Position numbers and translations under genes: made by a program. The notes beneath the pieces are model-generated. The model was not told the origin of the DNA. It made no database searches and was given only the letters and a program-made list of their open reading frames with translations. This document shows, piece after piece, positions 18,871 to 30,997 of a DNA stretch of 64,000 bases (positions are counted from its first letter, which is position 1; every line of letters begins with the position of its first letter). This DNA is from Daphnia carinata. Its lineage: Eukaryota > Arthropoda > Branchiopoda > Diplostraca > Daphniidae. The DNA lies in assembly GCF_022539665.2 (NCBI RefSeq), contig NC_081339.1:9173367-9237366 (forward strand). The letters are read 5' to 3'.

Positions 18871-21290
18871 GCCAATCGTTGGAAGATCGGGAGAAGACAG
18901 CATTAGTAACCCCAGACGGTCTTTTTCAGTTTACACGTCTGCCGTTCGGGTTGAGCAATGCTCCGGCGACGTTCCAACGTTTAATGGATAGGGTTTTGGC
19001 TGGCTTAAAATGGCATATGTGTCTTGTTTACTTAGAAGACATCTTGGTGTTTGGCCGATCTTTTGCCGAGCACTTGGCACGCCTAGAGTTGGTGTTAACT
19101 GCTCTAGAGCGAGAAAATTTGACTCTGAACATTGACAAATGCGTTTTCGGCGCCACCTAGGACACGTAGTCGATGCAGAAGGCATTCACCCGGAAGGCGA
19201 GAAAGTGCGCGCTTTGACTTCCATGCCTGTTACAAATTTAAAATCACTACGAGGTTTTCTTGGACTTGCGTCGTACTATCGGCGTTTTGTCCCTGATTTT
19301 GCGTCATTGGCTCACCCTTTGCACGCGCTTCTCAAAAATAATGCTGTTTGGCAATGGACGGAACGTCACGAAGGCGCAAAGATCAGTATTGTAGAGCGTC
19401 TTACGACTGCTCCTGTTCTGGCTCATTTCGATGACGCTCTGGAAGTTACCATTCAGACTGACGCAAGTCAAACTGGTCTTGGAGCAGTGTTGACGCAAGA
19501 TGCTGGTGAAGGACATCGACCTGTGACTTTCATCAGCAAAAGGCTGTCGGACACCGAAACACGATATCACGCCAATGAATTGGAATGTTTGGCGGTGGTG
19601 TGGGCACTCAAGAAATTGCGTACCTACGTTTATGGGAGACATTTTTTTGTTAAGACGGATAGTTCAGCCGTCAAGTGGATGATGGGAAAAAGGGACTTAA
19701 AGGGGAAGTTTGCTAGGTGGGTGCTTGATTTGCAGGAGTTTACCTTCACGATAGAGCACGTGAAAGGTATATTGTTGCGGACACACTGTCCAGGAACCCT
19801 GCCGACGGCATTGTTTCCCGGCCAGATGATGGTCTAGCAGTCACTGTAAGGGAACCCGAAGTCGGTTATGCCTCAAAAAACTCGCCCTCTTGCAACAACA
19901 AGACGGCCAGCTACGGAAAATATTTGTAGCATTAGACATCCTTACGCCCTGTACAATTTCCCAAGTTTTTGTCATCCGTAGTAAAATTCTGTACAAAAAA
20001 AACATACATTCTGGCAGGAAGTTGCTACTCGTTATTCCCTCTATCCTTCGTAGAAAAATCTTGGAAGCATGTCATGATTCTCCTTCATCTCGACATCAGG
20101 GTGTGGAGAGAACTCTTTTTAAAATTAAAAGTCGATTTTGGTGGCCACGGCTGGATAGGAGCGTAAAAATTTTTTTACAATCTTGTTCTTTTTGCCAAAC
20201 ACACAAACACGCAATTGGTCAGGTGGTTGGCCGGCTCAAGCCCATCGTACCACCGTCTTCTCCGTTCCAGCTGATCGGAATTGATCACTTGGGCCCGTTT
20301 AAGGTAACTGCTTCTGGCCATCGTCATATAATTGTCTCCATAGACTATTTGTCGAAGTGCGTCGAGGTTGCTGCTGTTCCTGACACGTCGACAAAATTTG
20401 TTACGTCGTTCCTCGAGACGAACATTATCTTTCGCCACGGTACACCACAACGTATTATTAGCGACCAGGGATCAGCCTTTACGTCTCAGATGTTTGCCGA
20501 GTGGGTAACGCGCTGGCATATTAAACACATTTTGGCCACTGCAGACCATCCGGAGACCAATGGATTAGTGGAACGAGTTAATCCTACATTAACCCTTGCA
20601 TTATGCGCCTTCGTCAACGCCGAACATACGGACTGGGACTTACATTTAGCAGCCGCAACGTACGCTATTAATACTGCCCGCCAAGCCACAACCGAGGTAA
20701 CGCCGTTTGAATTAGTGAATGGTCGTCCACCAGTCCTGGCCATAGAGAATCTTTTTCGTTGGCCAGAGAACGAACAAGAACCACATACCACTTTTTTGTC
20801 ACGCGTTTCGGAATTGAGGTCGTCAGCTCGTTTGCGCATTGTGGAAAAACAGCGGAAAAGCAAGGAAAGAACAGATCGAGTTCGGAAGCCGGAATCCGAG
20901 CTTCTCCATGGTGACCTTGTTCTAGTTCGACGGAAGCCTAGAAAGAAAAATTCCACCAAAAAATTTCTTCCTAAATTTGTGGGGCCATTCCAGGTGGTGC
21001 GGAAGCTATCACAAACAACCTAGTCGAAGATCTGCCCGCCCAACGGAAGAAATCATCGTACAGGCGTTTTAACGTCCACGTCTGCCAGATTCGTCGCTTC
21101 CATGGTCGGTCGGATGTGGAGTGGGACGCTTCGGAAAATGTGGCAGTCGACGAGTCTTCATCTTCGTCATCTTCGAGCGACGCATCTTCGTCCGAGTCGG
21201 AAGAGCTGCCACAAGAAGACAGGCCGACAACAACTACTAGAGCTAGGAGACGGACAAAAAGGCCTGCGTGGATGAAAGACTACCACACAT
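18871..21290 (+). mobile_element. pol: Ty3/gypsy element 2, 5'-truncated pol
   Basis: RT enters at the position following ...GYW (LEDREKTALVTPDG) and includes LPFGLSNAPATFQRLMD. The active site reads VYLEDILVFG, where the first Asp of YxDD is Glu. It hits a stop at 19158-19160. From 19139 another frame gives the RT thumb (FLGLASYYRRFVPDFA) and RNase H (QTDASQTGLGAVL, NELECLAVVWALKK). From 19890 comes integrase, with HQGVERT, CSFCQTHK, GIDHLGPF, SDQGSAF and NGLVERV. After 21023 a frame change leads to a Ser-rich tail ending RPAWMKDY, a common pol end in this lineage. The altered RT centre, three breaks and a missing 5' end make it defective. Confidence 0.88.
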
Positions 21291-21755
21291 AACACGTACA
21301 CGCTCTTCTTTCTCTATTATGTTCGTTTTGGGGGTGGAGTTATTGGTTTTGTTACAGTGTTTTTTTGTTTTTTTTTTTTTTTTTTTCTTGGGGCGGGGGG
21401 TGATGATGTCATTTGATGTTTTGTTTTTCTTTTGTTTTGATAAATCGTTGTTTGTTTTCTTTTTATTTTCTTTCTTCTTTATGCCGGGGATGTTATTTGT
21501 TATTTATTATTTTTTTGCTTTCGTAAATCGCCGTCATTTGGGTGGGTGTAAAGAGCCGTGAGCCTCAGGGAGAATTTTTTTTTTTCTTTCATTCTCTCGT
21601 ACTTTTTTTCTCTTCTTCAGTAGTCGGTAGTGTTTTTCCTTTTTGTTTTCCTTTTGGTTTATCTTCTTTTCTTCGGGGCCATTTCGAAGTTCCAGAAAAC
21701 CCTCTGTGTTTTATTTGTGTTTTTCACGTGGAACTTCGAGTCAGGAAGAGCCGAA
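21291..21755 (+). other. T-rich 3' region of gypsy element 2
   Basis: Long T runs and GT-rich DNA lie between the pol end and the 3' LTR. Hydrophobic open frames here follow from the base composition. A purine stretch (CAGGAAGAG, 21742-21750) just before the LTR could be the polypurine tract. Confidence 0.5.
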
Positions 21756-22101
21756 TGTTACGAGAAACCCTATATCCTATCATGTACCCCCATCTAGTGT
21801 CCCGATTCCACCTCCCCTTGTTAGATGGCAGACCGAAAGGTATGCGACGGGTCGTCTGCTGTCAATCATGAAAAGCAGTTAGTTACCTCGCCGTCTACCA
21901 AGTGGTCCTAAGAAGGAGCTCCGCATATTGCTGGCTTCCCTTCGCGTAACCCCTAAGTGAATTGTGTTGTACCCCAATTGTGTAGTAAATATACTTGTCC
22001 CGTATATCCATCGGATTATTTCATCTTCGTCTTCCCCGCTATTCGCCGCATCATCCACTGCTTCTCACGGTCTGGGTCCGACGCCGGCAACATCCGTAAC
22101 A
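21756..22101 (+). repeat. Probable 3' LTR of gypsy element 2 (346 bp)
   Basis: It begins TGTTACGAGAAACCC and ends CATCCGTAACA, so the ends are inverted (TGTTACG/CGTAACA). It contains AGTAAATATAC and a CTTCTCACGG-type 3' end. No second copy lies in the window, as expected for a 5'-truncated element. Confidence 0.65.
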
Positions 22102-22349
22102 GTAGACAACAATCTCAACGCGCAATCCTATTGATGGCGAACATAATGGCGAAAATAGAGGAAAACAATAAACCAACGACATTCACACAGAGAAAGTGTT
22201 TTCATCCGTTTGTTTTGGGCACCGTGTGATAATTAAATAAAAAATATTGTTTAACACTAAACCAACGAAATAAAAAATTTTTAAAATAAACTCATCAGAC
22301 AAAATTGATTGCAACGGTATATGGTATCGGGTAGGTAGTCCAATATTAT

Positions 22350-25181
22350 CAGTGATCGGCAAATCACTTGAAAAATGATTTTTAAATCAAATCAAATCAC
22401 ATTTCAAAAATCACTAAAAATCAAATCAAAAATCAATCATTTTTCTAGAATTTTTTTCAAATCAAATCAAAATCAAATCAAAACCAAATCTTTTATTCAA
22501 GTAGAAGAAGTAGCGAATAAATAAGCAGAAACACTATGAATTTGTAAATTTCCTAGAGTTTTTTGGCTATTTTCAGCAAAATGATGTACTCTAACAATTT
22601 GTCTCTCAGCCGGCTTCTTCTTGCGGTTAACACCAATGAAGCAATGCTGAAGAGAAGTTCTACAGGGGCACTGGAAGGTACAGCAGTATTGTACTTAATA
22701 AAAATAGATTTAATTAATGGATTCCTGTCTAACATTGACAAACTAGTGTCTTTGTCAGACAAATATAGATCAATCTCATCTTTAGTTGGGCAGGTCTCAT
22801 CATCAGTAAAGCTATAGGGATCGTTATTTGAGGACAAAGAAGCAGAAGGGACAACACGTTTAGAAAAACTATTAATTCTAGAATTTAATCTACTTCGGGC
22901 GTGTTCCCTATCATCTTTAGATGACATCCAGGTAAACTTGAATTTAGGATGGGAGACGGATGCCAATATGTAGTCATCCTTAGTGAAAAGAGCACCAAAT
23001 CTAAAGTAGGCAATACATTACATGGTCAGTAGGCTACTAATTTAGCAATACTAGTTACCTTTGCTCAAGTTTCTCAAGTAATTTGTCGCGGATTAAATTG
23101 CCCTTTTCCAGCACTAAACCTTCAAGCTTTACTCGTATTTTGGTTAGCGTCGGCAAAACATGGCCCAAGAAACAGTTGTCCTCACCCTGAAGAAGATCCA
23201 GATAAATTGAAATAGGCTGCATTATTGCAACATATTCAAATAGGTATTCAAGATCTTCTTCGTTTATAGATGGGATGGCAAGCTGTTCGCATAAGGAAAT
23301 CAGGAGTTTATGGTCAAGGTTTAGTACCACAGCCAAAGAATCGAACAAAGAATTCCACCTCGTTGGGCAAGGAGTTGGGAGATAACGACCTATATGGTGG
23401 CAAACCGAACGATTTCGAGAGATGAAAATTATACTGTTATATGATTGTGACACAATAATTGTACCTAGTATTTGTTTTGCCAGATCACTAGCTTTGGTAC
23501 TTCTGCCACACTTGTTCCATAGATCTGTAACTCTTTTCAAAGCTCGATTGAAAAAAACCTTAAAAGACGAGTTAGATTTTAAGATAGCTTCCATATCGGT
23601 TGTTGCCAATAAGTTTAAAGTATGAGCTGCGCAACGAATATGAGCCGGTAGCCAAATGTTTCTGTCTTCATCGTCGTCACAAACAGTAGAACTTAGAAGC
23701 TCGTAAGAATCAATTGTCATTCACTGACACGCTATCGACTTCCTCTCCAGCTAATTGGGATAGAATTTCTTCTGGAATTTCTTCCATGTCTCTGTCTGTT
23801 TCTATAGTTTCAACACAAACATTAGAACTGATTTCTTGGCTATTGTTTTCATCAGCAGAAGCCATGGAGGGAGAGGCAAAATAAACCCGCATAGCTTTGA
23901 CGAAATTAGACCCATTGTCTGTGACAATATGTTGGACTTTTCCTGTAAGTTCGTAGTCGAGAATGATGGAATGGATGAAATTTGCGATTTTGTCATACGT
24001 ATGACTTCCTATAAGTAAAAGTAAGTTATGGAAAAAAATCATGACATAATGTATATAATGTATAAAGTAATACCTATGAATCTCTTTAAACCGATTGCTG
24101 CTGAGTGGCGCTTTAATGTAATTCCATCTAGCTAATGGGCAGTCACACCCAGAAAACTTCTGCGCCTCGAACTCCAAATATCGGTAGTCAAAGAAACAAC
24201 AGCTACTTTGCTAAATGTAGCCTTTAAATTGCTATGAAATTTTGCGAAATCTTTAGCGATCAAAGAGCAAAGAGTTTTGGACGATAACAAAATAGTTTTT
24301 GAATTTAAGGCCTGCAACATCTTTTTGAAAAAATAGGAATCCACTGTTGATAAGAGTAAAGCGTCGGCTATGATGTAATCTAGAATTCTTTGGTTGATTT
24401 TTTCTTGCTCAGTTATAAGAAGTGGAGCTCGGACAAAAAACTCACTCGCCCTAGCTTTAGCTGCAATTTTCTGGCTATCAGTAAGTTTAGTCTTGGCAGG
24501 GGTTTCTACCCGTTTTCTTTTTTCAGATTTCTCTGCTAATTTATCCTTTTCATTTTGAAGCTTGAACGTGGAATATTCAGACGGGTGGATCTAAATAGCA
24601 CAGTTTAAAGAATCAATACTTTTCGCATAAAATTGTTTGTACCTGATCGTAGGGTCTCGAAAAATTGGTATTTGCACCTCGACGCCCAGAAATCAATTTC
24701 TTACACAATCCACACTTCCCACGAATGTTTTGGTTGTAAGGGGGAGTTGAATCAGTCAAATCTTTTGGAAAAACAAACAGGGAAAAAATACCCACCTTGA
24801 ACCACAAGAAAGAATTTTGAGTCGAACTATGCTCTAAGTCAACAACATTATTGTCCTCAAAATCAATTTCATCTAACGATTCGTTTGAAGCCATGTTTTT
24901 ATTATCCTCACAAACACTTCAGCACTAGATACTTTACTATAAACACTATGTTCTGTTATAATCCTGTCAAAAGGGAATAAGAACAATGGCTAATGGGCCT
25001 GTACTTAAAGTAAACCTAAACACTATTTGATTTTGATTTGGAATCGATTTGTGTGAACGATAAAATCATCATCAAAATCCCCATTTTAAAAATGATTTTT
25101 AAATCAAAATCATAAAAATCCGATTTAAATCGTGATTTAAATCATTTTTTATTTAAATCGTTTATGATTTGGCGACCACTG
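22350..25181 (-). mobile_element. hAT-superfamily transposon 1 (2,832 bp) with intact ends
   Basis: Termini are CAGTGATCGGCAAATCA (22350) and, inverted, CAGTGGTCGCCAAATCA (25181), 15 of 17 identical. A perfect 8-bp duplication AATATTAT flanks it (22342-22349 and 25182-25189). Both ends carry arrays of AAATCAAATC/GATTTAAATC words over about 120 bp, likely transposase-binding sites. Eight-base duplications and CAG ends are hallmarks of hAT. The transposase is on the minus strand. Confidence 0.93.
22556..24892 (-). CDS. hAT transposase, multi-exon, one apparent frame break
   Basis: It starts MASNESLDEIDF and carries a BED-like Cys pair (CGLCKKLISGRRG). The RNase H-like core has TTDIWSSRR (first Asp), VTDNGSNFVKA (second Asp), RCAAHTLNLLA and TRWNSLFDS. 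The C-terminal dimerisation region ends with AVPSSAPVELLFSIA (the catalytic Glu is in VELLF). Introns with GT..AG ends are visible near 24060-24005, 24650-24600 and 23055-23010 and restore the frame across domains. Near 23710-23720 two frames overlap without a splice site, so a one-base break is likely. All three catalytic residues are present. It is close to functional but I would not call it intact. Confidence 0.8.
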
Positions 25182-25349
25182 AATATTATATATAACAGTT
25201 TCATAATCTCAGAAACCATACTTTTTTGTTTGACTTTCGTCCAGGCCGTTATAAATGAGAAACCACTGAACTGGTTTGCTAGTAGGTTGAAAACACGATA
25301 TCCCTCGAGTGCATATTCCTTGTATACACTCATCGAGAGAGTATCATTT

Positions 25350-25790
25350 TCCTTGGTGATGACTGATGGATACCCACACGGCCATTGTATAATGCTCCTG
25401 TGCTTTCGTTGCGTAGTATTTGGGAGCATCGGTGTAGTAGCTTGGAGTAGCGTATGCTGTTGTGTAATACTCGGCTTCTTCGCTGTGTAGTACTCAGGTG
25501 CCTTGGTGGTGTCGTATAGGACGCCGGAGTGGTGTATAGTATCCAGAAGAAAACGATCCCATTGGTCCACCCATGGACTCACCAGCCATCAAGATACAAC
25601 AGCCAACCGCAGCCTTATGGCCTAGTTAGCTACAAGTGGAAAACGAATGCGATTTAATAAATGAATCAAACAGAGGGCCTTATCAAAATGGTGCAACTAA
25701 TTGAAGGAAAAGTCAAAACTCTGAAAGAATCTACCACGAATTTATTAATAAAACGTGTTATTAAGTTTGAAAACGTGATACTTACCCATG
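25350..25790 (-). pseudogene. Tyr-rich (YYT.AP) cuticle-type gene 1, broken
   Basis: Exon 1 is ATGG before a GTAAGT donor at about 25786. Exon 2 starts at 25621 after an AG, giving MGHKAAVGCCILMAGESMGG, a hydrophobic leader typical of secreted proteins. It then reads GSFSSGYYTPLRR with a stop. After a frame change come YYTTAYATPSYYTDAPKYYA and KAQEHYT. A TATAAAA box lies at 25899-25905, about 110 bp upstream of the ATG. The repeated YYTxAPxYYTT unit suggests a structural extracellular (cuticle) protein, an inference from composition and leader. The frame change and stop make it a pseudogene. Confidence 0.6.
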
Positions 25791-25905
25791 ATTGTAAAAT
25801 AATGTAGACTTGATAGCGAACAGCTGTGTGACACTCGATATACTACCGTTGCTGTTCCATGAGCCCATTCGACGTATTCCATATTTGTTTTATCCTCATT
25901 TTATA

Positions 25906-27050
25906 AGAATTTTGCACCCCTAATGCACGCCACTAGCCTGTGGCATTGGTAATAAGAAATGAGGTATAATATTGTAACCCGTCCTTTAATGACGTTGTCA
26001 TGTACCTGAAGACATTCTCTTCCCTTCCGGCTGTTGGCGATTGCGATTGAAACCCACATAATCTGTGAAAACTAGGGTATTCTCTACTGTTGCACAAATC
26101 GAAACCTTTCGCCTTGATTTTCACCAGTTTACAGGGGAAATAAAGATACGTCCTATAATGATAACGCCATGTCAAGCCTAGAATTACAGGATTAACAATA
26201 AATGACAAAAATGAATAATGACGATCCTAAATTGGCTTCAACTTATTTTTTCCCCACAGTTGCAATAACACAGAACATCAATCTTTTATTTTCTTTTTTT
26301 TTTTTAGCACATGCACCTTGTAATGACTGCATTCTGTTGTTTCTCACCACGTCCTGTTGGGTACTGGCAACCTGGCAGTTCAGCTCCCTAACATGGACGT
26401 GTACTCGCAGGCCCTGCAATTGTGGGAGCCACATGATTGCTGGGAAGAGACATAAAAATACAAGGTAATAAAGACCAAGTTACTGACAACTACGTTTCTT
26501 TATGAACTGTAAGTTGCAGCATATGCTTAAAGCCATAGCAAAATGACTAGATGCAGTAAATTATTTTTCTGAAATTATAAAAACATCTAGAAATTTTCAA
26601 ATACACAAAATCTGAACGGCCGAGTTGTCCTGCCCGCATATGGAGCAGTCACGCGGAAACTTTGCCAACGTTAGTTCACGAACCAGTGTCTGTCTCAAGT
26701 AGTAGCCGATTTTGATTCTTATCAGTTTTCATGAGACAAATTAATAAATAAGTGAAACTATGGTGATGGTGATGCTGGGTGGCTTCTCATGTGACGTTTT
26801 TTTGTCTTAACACTCCTGAATTAGTAACTGGGGGGCTACTGTATTATGCAGCCGATTTGAAAAAGCAGTTGGGCATGTTGTGTTCCACGTGTGTTGCAAT
26901 AAAAATCAAGTTGTTTTCTATGGGTTGGACGCCGCCCAGATGGCCTAGGTTAAGAGATGAGAGGGTGGAAATCGTAATAATGAGAGGATTATTTCCGTAA
27001 GGATAACCCCCCTCACCCACTCCATACATTAGGGAAATATCGTGAGTGTG
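25906..27050. other. Intergenic DNA without a supported gene
   Basis: Short open frames only. A pyrimidine tract plus AG at 26290-26307 resembles an acceptor, but the frames after it close within about 30 codons. Nothing is recognised. Confidence 0.35.
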
Positions 27051-28200
27051 TAGGGGAGGTAGGGCGTGGTTGGAACACAAAACTTATTTTTGTTCCGTAC
27101 GATTACAAAAATCGTCCAAGTAAACTAAAAAATATATAGATTTGTAGCCAATTATCTCAGCTACATAACCGTATTTTTTTTGGGTGGGTTCGGCAAAGTT
27201 GAACATCTGCTATACGTAAAAAACTGGAGGTACCCCAAGCTGTTTCAATTGCCAATTCTACTCGGCAATTGAAACAGGGCGTAGGGCAATTGAAACGTGG
27301 GTTTTCCCATAAGAGAGCTCCCGGTTTTATGAAGAAACTAAAATGGCGATATCTCAGAACCTGGGATACGTATTTTGATGATTTTTTTTACAGTAATATA
27401 GAAAATTTTAATCTTTATTTTTTAAGATATTTTATAACTTTCTATACTAACTAATTATTATTTAATGAATTTTAGTAGTTTTCTGAATTAGGTTCAGAAA
27501 ACCGTTAGTAATTCAAAGAACGGTTAATAGTATGGAGATCAAATTTTTATAATCGAATATTGCATGTCCAGCCTTACTTTATAATTGTTGTTAATGTCCT
27601 TAATTTAATTTTTAAAATTTAATTTCTTTCGTCAACGTTGTAAATAAAAGCGCAAACATTGTGGCAGACGATAAATGCCAGCAACCCAGCAGACGAAATT
27701 AAACACAAAATAAACAATAATTGAAAAAAGAGCTCTGCTAATACGCTGCGTAAGGAACACCGTTGCCAGACTACAGTAAAAGAGACGCGCATACGGAAGG
27801 GTCGCAATTGGAACAAGGTGTTCCAACTGCTCCGACCGTGGGTCTTCACGGAGTTTTAATGTTTATGGGGGATAAAATTTAGCTAGGAAAAAATTAATGC
27901 TATCAATTTATAGCTTAATGAACGACAAACGATTTAAGACCTTTTTTAATGATTTTCTCCATCGTTTTAGACGTGAAAACGAAAAAATTGCCCGCGAAAA
28001 AACAAAAAATGGACAGTCAAAAAACAATTTTCAGGGATAACTCGAAAACTTTTGGAGTCTAAAGCCTCCAATTTTTTCTAAAAATGTAGAACCCTAATTC
28101 CCGTTAGTTCAAATTTTTTAAACGAAATCTCTTGCATACTTTAAGTGGTAGAATTTTTGTTTCAATTGCCGCGTGTTCCAAATGCGCCTTACCTCGTCTA
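27051..28200. mobile_element. 1.15-kb inverted-end repeat, copy 1
   Basis: It starts TAGGGGAGGTAGGGCG..TTGGAACAC. The far end reads GTGTTCCAAATGCGCCTTACC followed by TCGTCTA, an imperfect inverse. The same 1.15 kb occurs inverted at 44374-45532. Inside is a palindrome TTTCAATTGCC..GGCAATTGAAA (27243-27282). A 76-codon frame (27849-27619, minus) is also open in the other copy. No transposase is seen, so it looks like a non-autonomous DNA element. TA is shared at both edges of both copies, which is weak evidence for a TA duplication. Confidence 0.75.
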
Positions 28201-28930
28201 CTCCTCCCCCTGCGTGCTATTACGCATGATGGTAAAATCATTGGACTACGTGAGACCTTACTGTTGAAAGAAAAATCCGCTACGTTCAACTCGGTAGCTC
28301 ATGTAAGGATTATTACGCATTTATCGTCGGTGCAACAATGGCCAGTACGTTTGGTTTGCGGCGGTTCAGCGACAACGAAAAGCGATTACTCAGTGTATTT
28401 AAATAAGGTCTTTCAGTGCATGTAACAACGTCAGTTAATACCTGGTACACCGAGGCCTTAAAAATCGTAAAGCTCATGCCGGATCTCTTGCCTTCAAATA
28501 CGAACGTACTATGCAAGTTCAATTTACTGATGTGAAATAAAAGTATGATATGTCTCCATTTACGTTTAGCATTATTACGCAGGGCATGAACAGTTTGAAA
28601 AACGTTACTTCTCTGTGTGAGCATAAGTTTTGTCGATTTGTACACAACCGAAGGCAGGTCTCACACAAGGCTTCTTTGATGCATGGCGGAGAAAAGAATA
28701 CCTTTGGCTTGATTGTTGGCTGAAAGCAATCAATGATAATATTATAAATACCATTGATTGTTGTTTGCTCCTGAAAAATTCCTGATGTGACACTACACAG
28801 CAGACGACTAAAGAAATTAGAAGATATGCGTGAATGTGCGGCTTACCTGCCACCTAGCGCCAAACCGAAGAGAAGTTTCCAAATTTTGTAGCGGGACTGC
28901 TAGATTCCCGTCACGAATGCTTGTTACACC
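28201..28930. other. Non-coding stretch
   Basis: No recognised frame or repeat. Several short open frames overlap on both strands without domain signals. Confidence 0.35.
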
Positions 28931-29373
28931 CAGAGCTGCCGTAATCGCGATTGAAAATTAATCGCGATTGCGATTTCGATTAAAATTTTAATCGGCGATC
29001 AAATTATTTTAAAATAATCGCAATCGGCGATTAAAGTGGAAAAAAATTAATTTTTAATCGCGATTATTTTTCGATTATTTAGCGACATCTATGAACGGTA
29101 GATGAGACTATATGAAAGTCTACTCATAGCTTTGTCATTTTTGTAGCAGACGCTTTTTTTGAAATGTTCACTTTTTCAATTTTTTTCAATTTAAACAGTG
29201 TTACGCTATTTTCTTACTGCTAGATGGCGCTCAAAAATAATTGGAAAAACAATCGCTAAGAAATTTAATCGCCGATCAAATTTTTTCAACAGACGAATGA
29301 TCGCCGATCATTTTTTTTGCGATTATCGACGGCTACCGATAATCGCTCAAGAAATAATCGGACGGCAAGTCTG
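28931..29373. mobile_element. hAT-type MITE with ATCGCGATT words (443 bp)
   Basis: The ends are CAGAGCTGCCGTAATCG and, inverted, CAGACTTGCCGTCCGATTA. Flanking octamers GTTACACC and GGTACAAC match at six of eight bases, consistent with an aged 8-bp duplication. Both arms are filled with AATCGCGATT and AATCGGCGAT words. No coding capacity. Confidence 0.7.
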
Positions 29374-29399
29374 GGTACAACTATGTGCGATGGCATACA

Positions 29400-29641
29400 G
29401 TGGCTAATATGGTGACGGACGTAGTCCGGCCATTTGGAGATTGTCTGACGCTAATTCCAGGTCGAAATGGCTTCAAGACTGTCGTAAAGATCCACATTAG
29501 CTACAATATACTATTACACATGGCTGCACTAATGGTATATGGTGGCTATATTGTGATGAACGTAGTCCGACCATTTGGAGATTGTCTGACGCTCATTCCA
29601 TGTCGAAATGCCTTCAAGACTGTCGTAAAGATCCATATAGT
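29400..29641. repeat. Tandem pair of ~100-bp blocks, 141-bp period
   Basis: The block with GTAGTCCG(G/A)CCATTTGGAG, GATTGTCTGACGCT, ATTCCA and GACTGTCGTAAAGATCCA occurs at 29412-29500 and 29553-29641. Both lie in one short plus-strand frame (FGDCLTLIP.RN.FKTVVKIH twice), but no start context or homolog is recognised. Confidence 0.6.
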
Positions 29642-30179
29642 CTGAACAACCTTGGCTCGAATTGAAAGCGAACGCTGTACCCCTAAATGAAGGAAGCTAG
29701 AGTCAACACGGATTACCGACCGGTAATTCGACCGATCCCACCTTGTTTTCATGTTCCTTAAAATTAGCTCTATTAAATTTAAAATAAAAAATTTAGAGAA
29801 GCCTGTTCGTAAATATCTATACAGGTTAAGTTAATCATTCGACTTCATTGATAAATCTGATGCTAATTGCAAGGCGATAATGGATGAAAGAGTGACTTAA
29901 GGATCGGAACAGTTTGAATAACTTTAAATTGCGACTACATTGGCTGGTTGCATTGGGAACCAGCACTTAATTCTAAATCGAAGAAACTATAGGTGCCCAC
30001 GTCGATTATAAAATGTGGTTAAAGTTAATACGGCTACGACGCACAAACTCACTCCTTTCTCACGTGATTTTAGATTGACATTCATATTCACATGTATTTT
30101 TTGTACCGATAATACAAGAGATGCCAGTGCATTCAGAACATAAATTTAAATAATGTGTTCAGCCAGGATTTTATATAAT
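29642..30179. other. Intergenic DNA 3' of cuticle gene A
   Basis: No gene. A segment near 29965-30070 (TTCTAAATCGAAG, AATTATAA-type, ACTCACTCCTTTCTCACGT) has a weaker relative at 31735-31825, suggesting an old local duplication around gene A. Confidence 0.35.
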
Positions 30180-30934
30180 TTAGTAAATCTTATAGCCTTT
30201 GCCGTTGAAAGGGATGTGAACAGGTGCAACTGGGAGCTCATATTCGTGGACGGGAGCGACGGGCAAGTGATCACCTTTTGGCTGGAATCCAGCTTCGTCA
30301 GCCGCCCAGGTCAAAGTGAACTTCTCGCCTTCAGGAGAAACCCAGTAAGAAGATCCCTTGTTGGTGTTGCCTAGGACTTCACCGTACGATTCTTTGCCGT
30401 AGGAATCGTAGGTGACTCCTTGCATCTTCTTCTGAACCTGAGACTCTTCGCGGGTGGTGTAGTCAGATTGGGCATAGCTATCGGTTGAAATAATAAAATT
30501 TGTCTAATGGTTATCTTTAGTTCTTAAAATAATGAGTATAAAGTATGAAATAGATTTACCTCCATTGGCTGCTGCCATCGAGATTGCGCTCGTCAGATTG
30601 GCTGGTGGCGGTGATGTCGGCGTATTTGTTATCCTTGTTGTAGCTGGGAGTAGGGTAAGCTGGTGCGGGGTAGACTGGTGCAGGGTAGGCTGGTGCAGGG
30701 TAGGCTGGTGCAGGATAGGCCGCTGCGGGGTAACTAGGAGTAGTGTACTTCGGTACAGGGTAGCTTGGGGCTGGGTAGCCGGGTGCGTTGTACTCCGGCT
30801 TGTAGCTGGATGGAACAGCGGCAGCGACGGCCAAGAAAGCGGCGACGATGAACTGTCAGAAAATGTCGTTTTAAATATAAAGTTAATTTTATTTCAAAAT
30901 AAGAATAAGAGATGAAATGCCTTACGAGCTTCAT
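30180..30934 (-). CDS. RR-1 cuticle protein (chitin_bind_4), gene A, three exons, intact
   Basis: Exon 1 (30926-30934) encodes MKL. Exon 2 (30560-30852) completes the signal peptide (MKLFIVAAFLAVAAAVPS) and a long (A)YPAPAYPAP repeat, then KDNKYADITATSQSDERN. Exon 3 (30180-30477) carries the RR chitin-binding region with SYWVSPEGEKFTLTWAADEA then GFQPKGDHLPVAPVHEYELP, and ends GKGYKIY with TAA. Splice sites are GT..AG, and exon 3 starts after GATAG. RR-1 proteins are secreted and bind chitin in flexible endocuticle (family knowledge). The Pro/Tyr repeats probably form the non-binding, cross-linkable part. This is the only copy of four in the window without a visible lesion. Confidence 0.93.
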
Positions 30935-30958
30935 GTTGTATTAGGAGGGTTTGATAAA

Positions 30959-30997
30959 CAACTGATGGTCTGAGTCCTTCCATCCTGGACTTTTATA
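30959..30997 (-). promoter_or_regulatory. Core promoter of cuticle gene A
   Basis: A TATAAAA box (30991-30997, minus) lies about 30 bp upstream of an arthropod-type initiator ATCAGTTGTTT (30955-30966), which is about 25-30 bp before the ATG. The same pair occurs at gene C and, with TATATAAG, at gene D. Confidence 0.75.

Noticed and set aside
21268-21561. 97-residue Phe-rich open frame after gypsy element 2
   Set aside because: It is a translation of a poly-T region in the retroelement 3' end.
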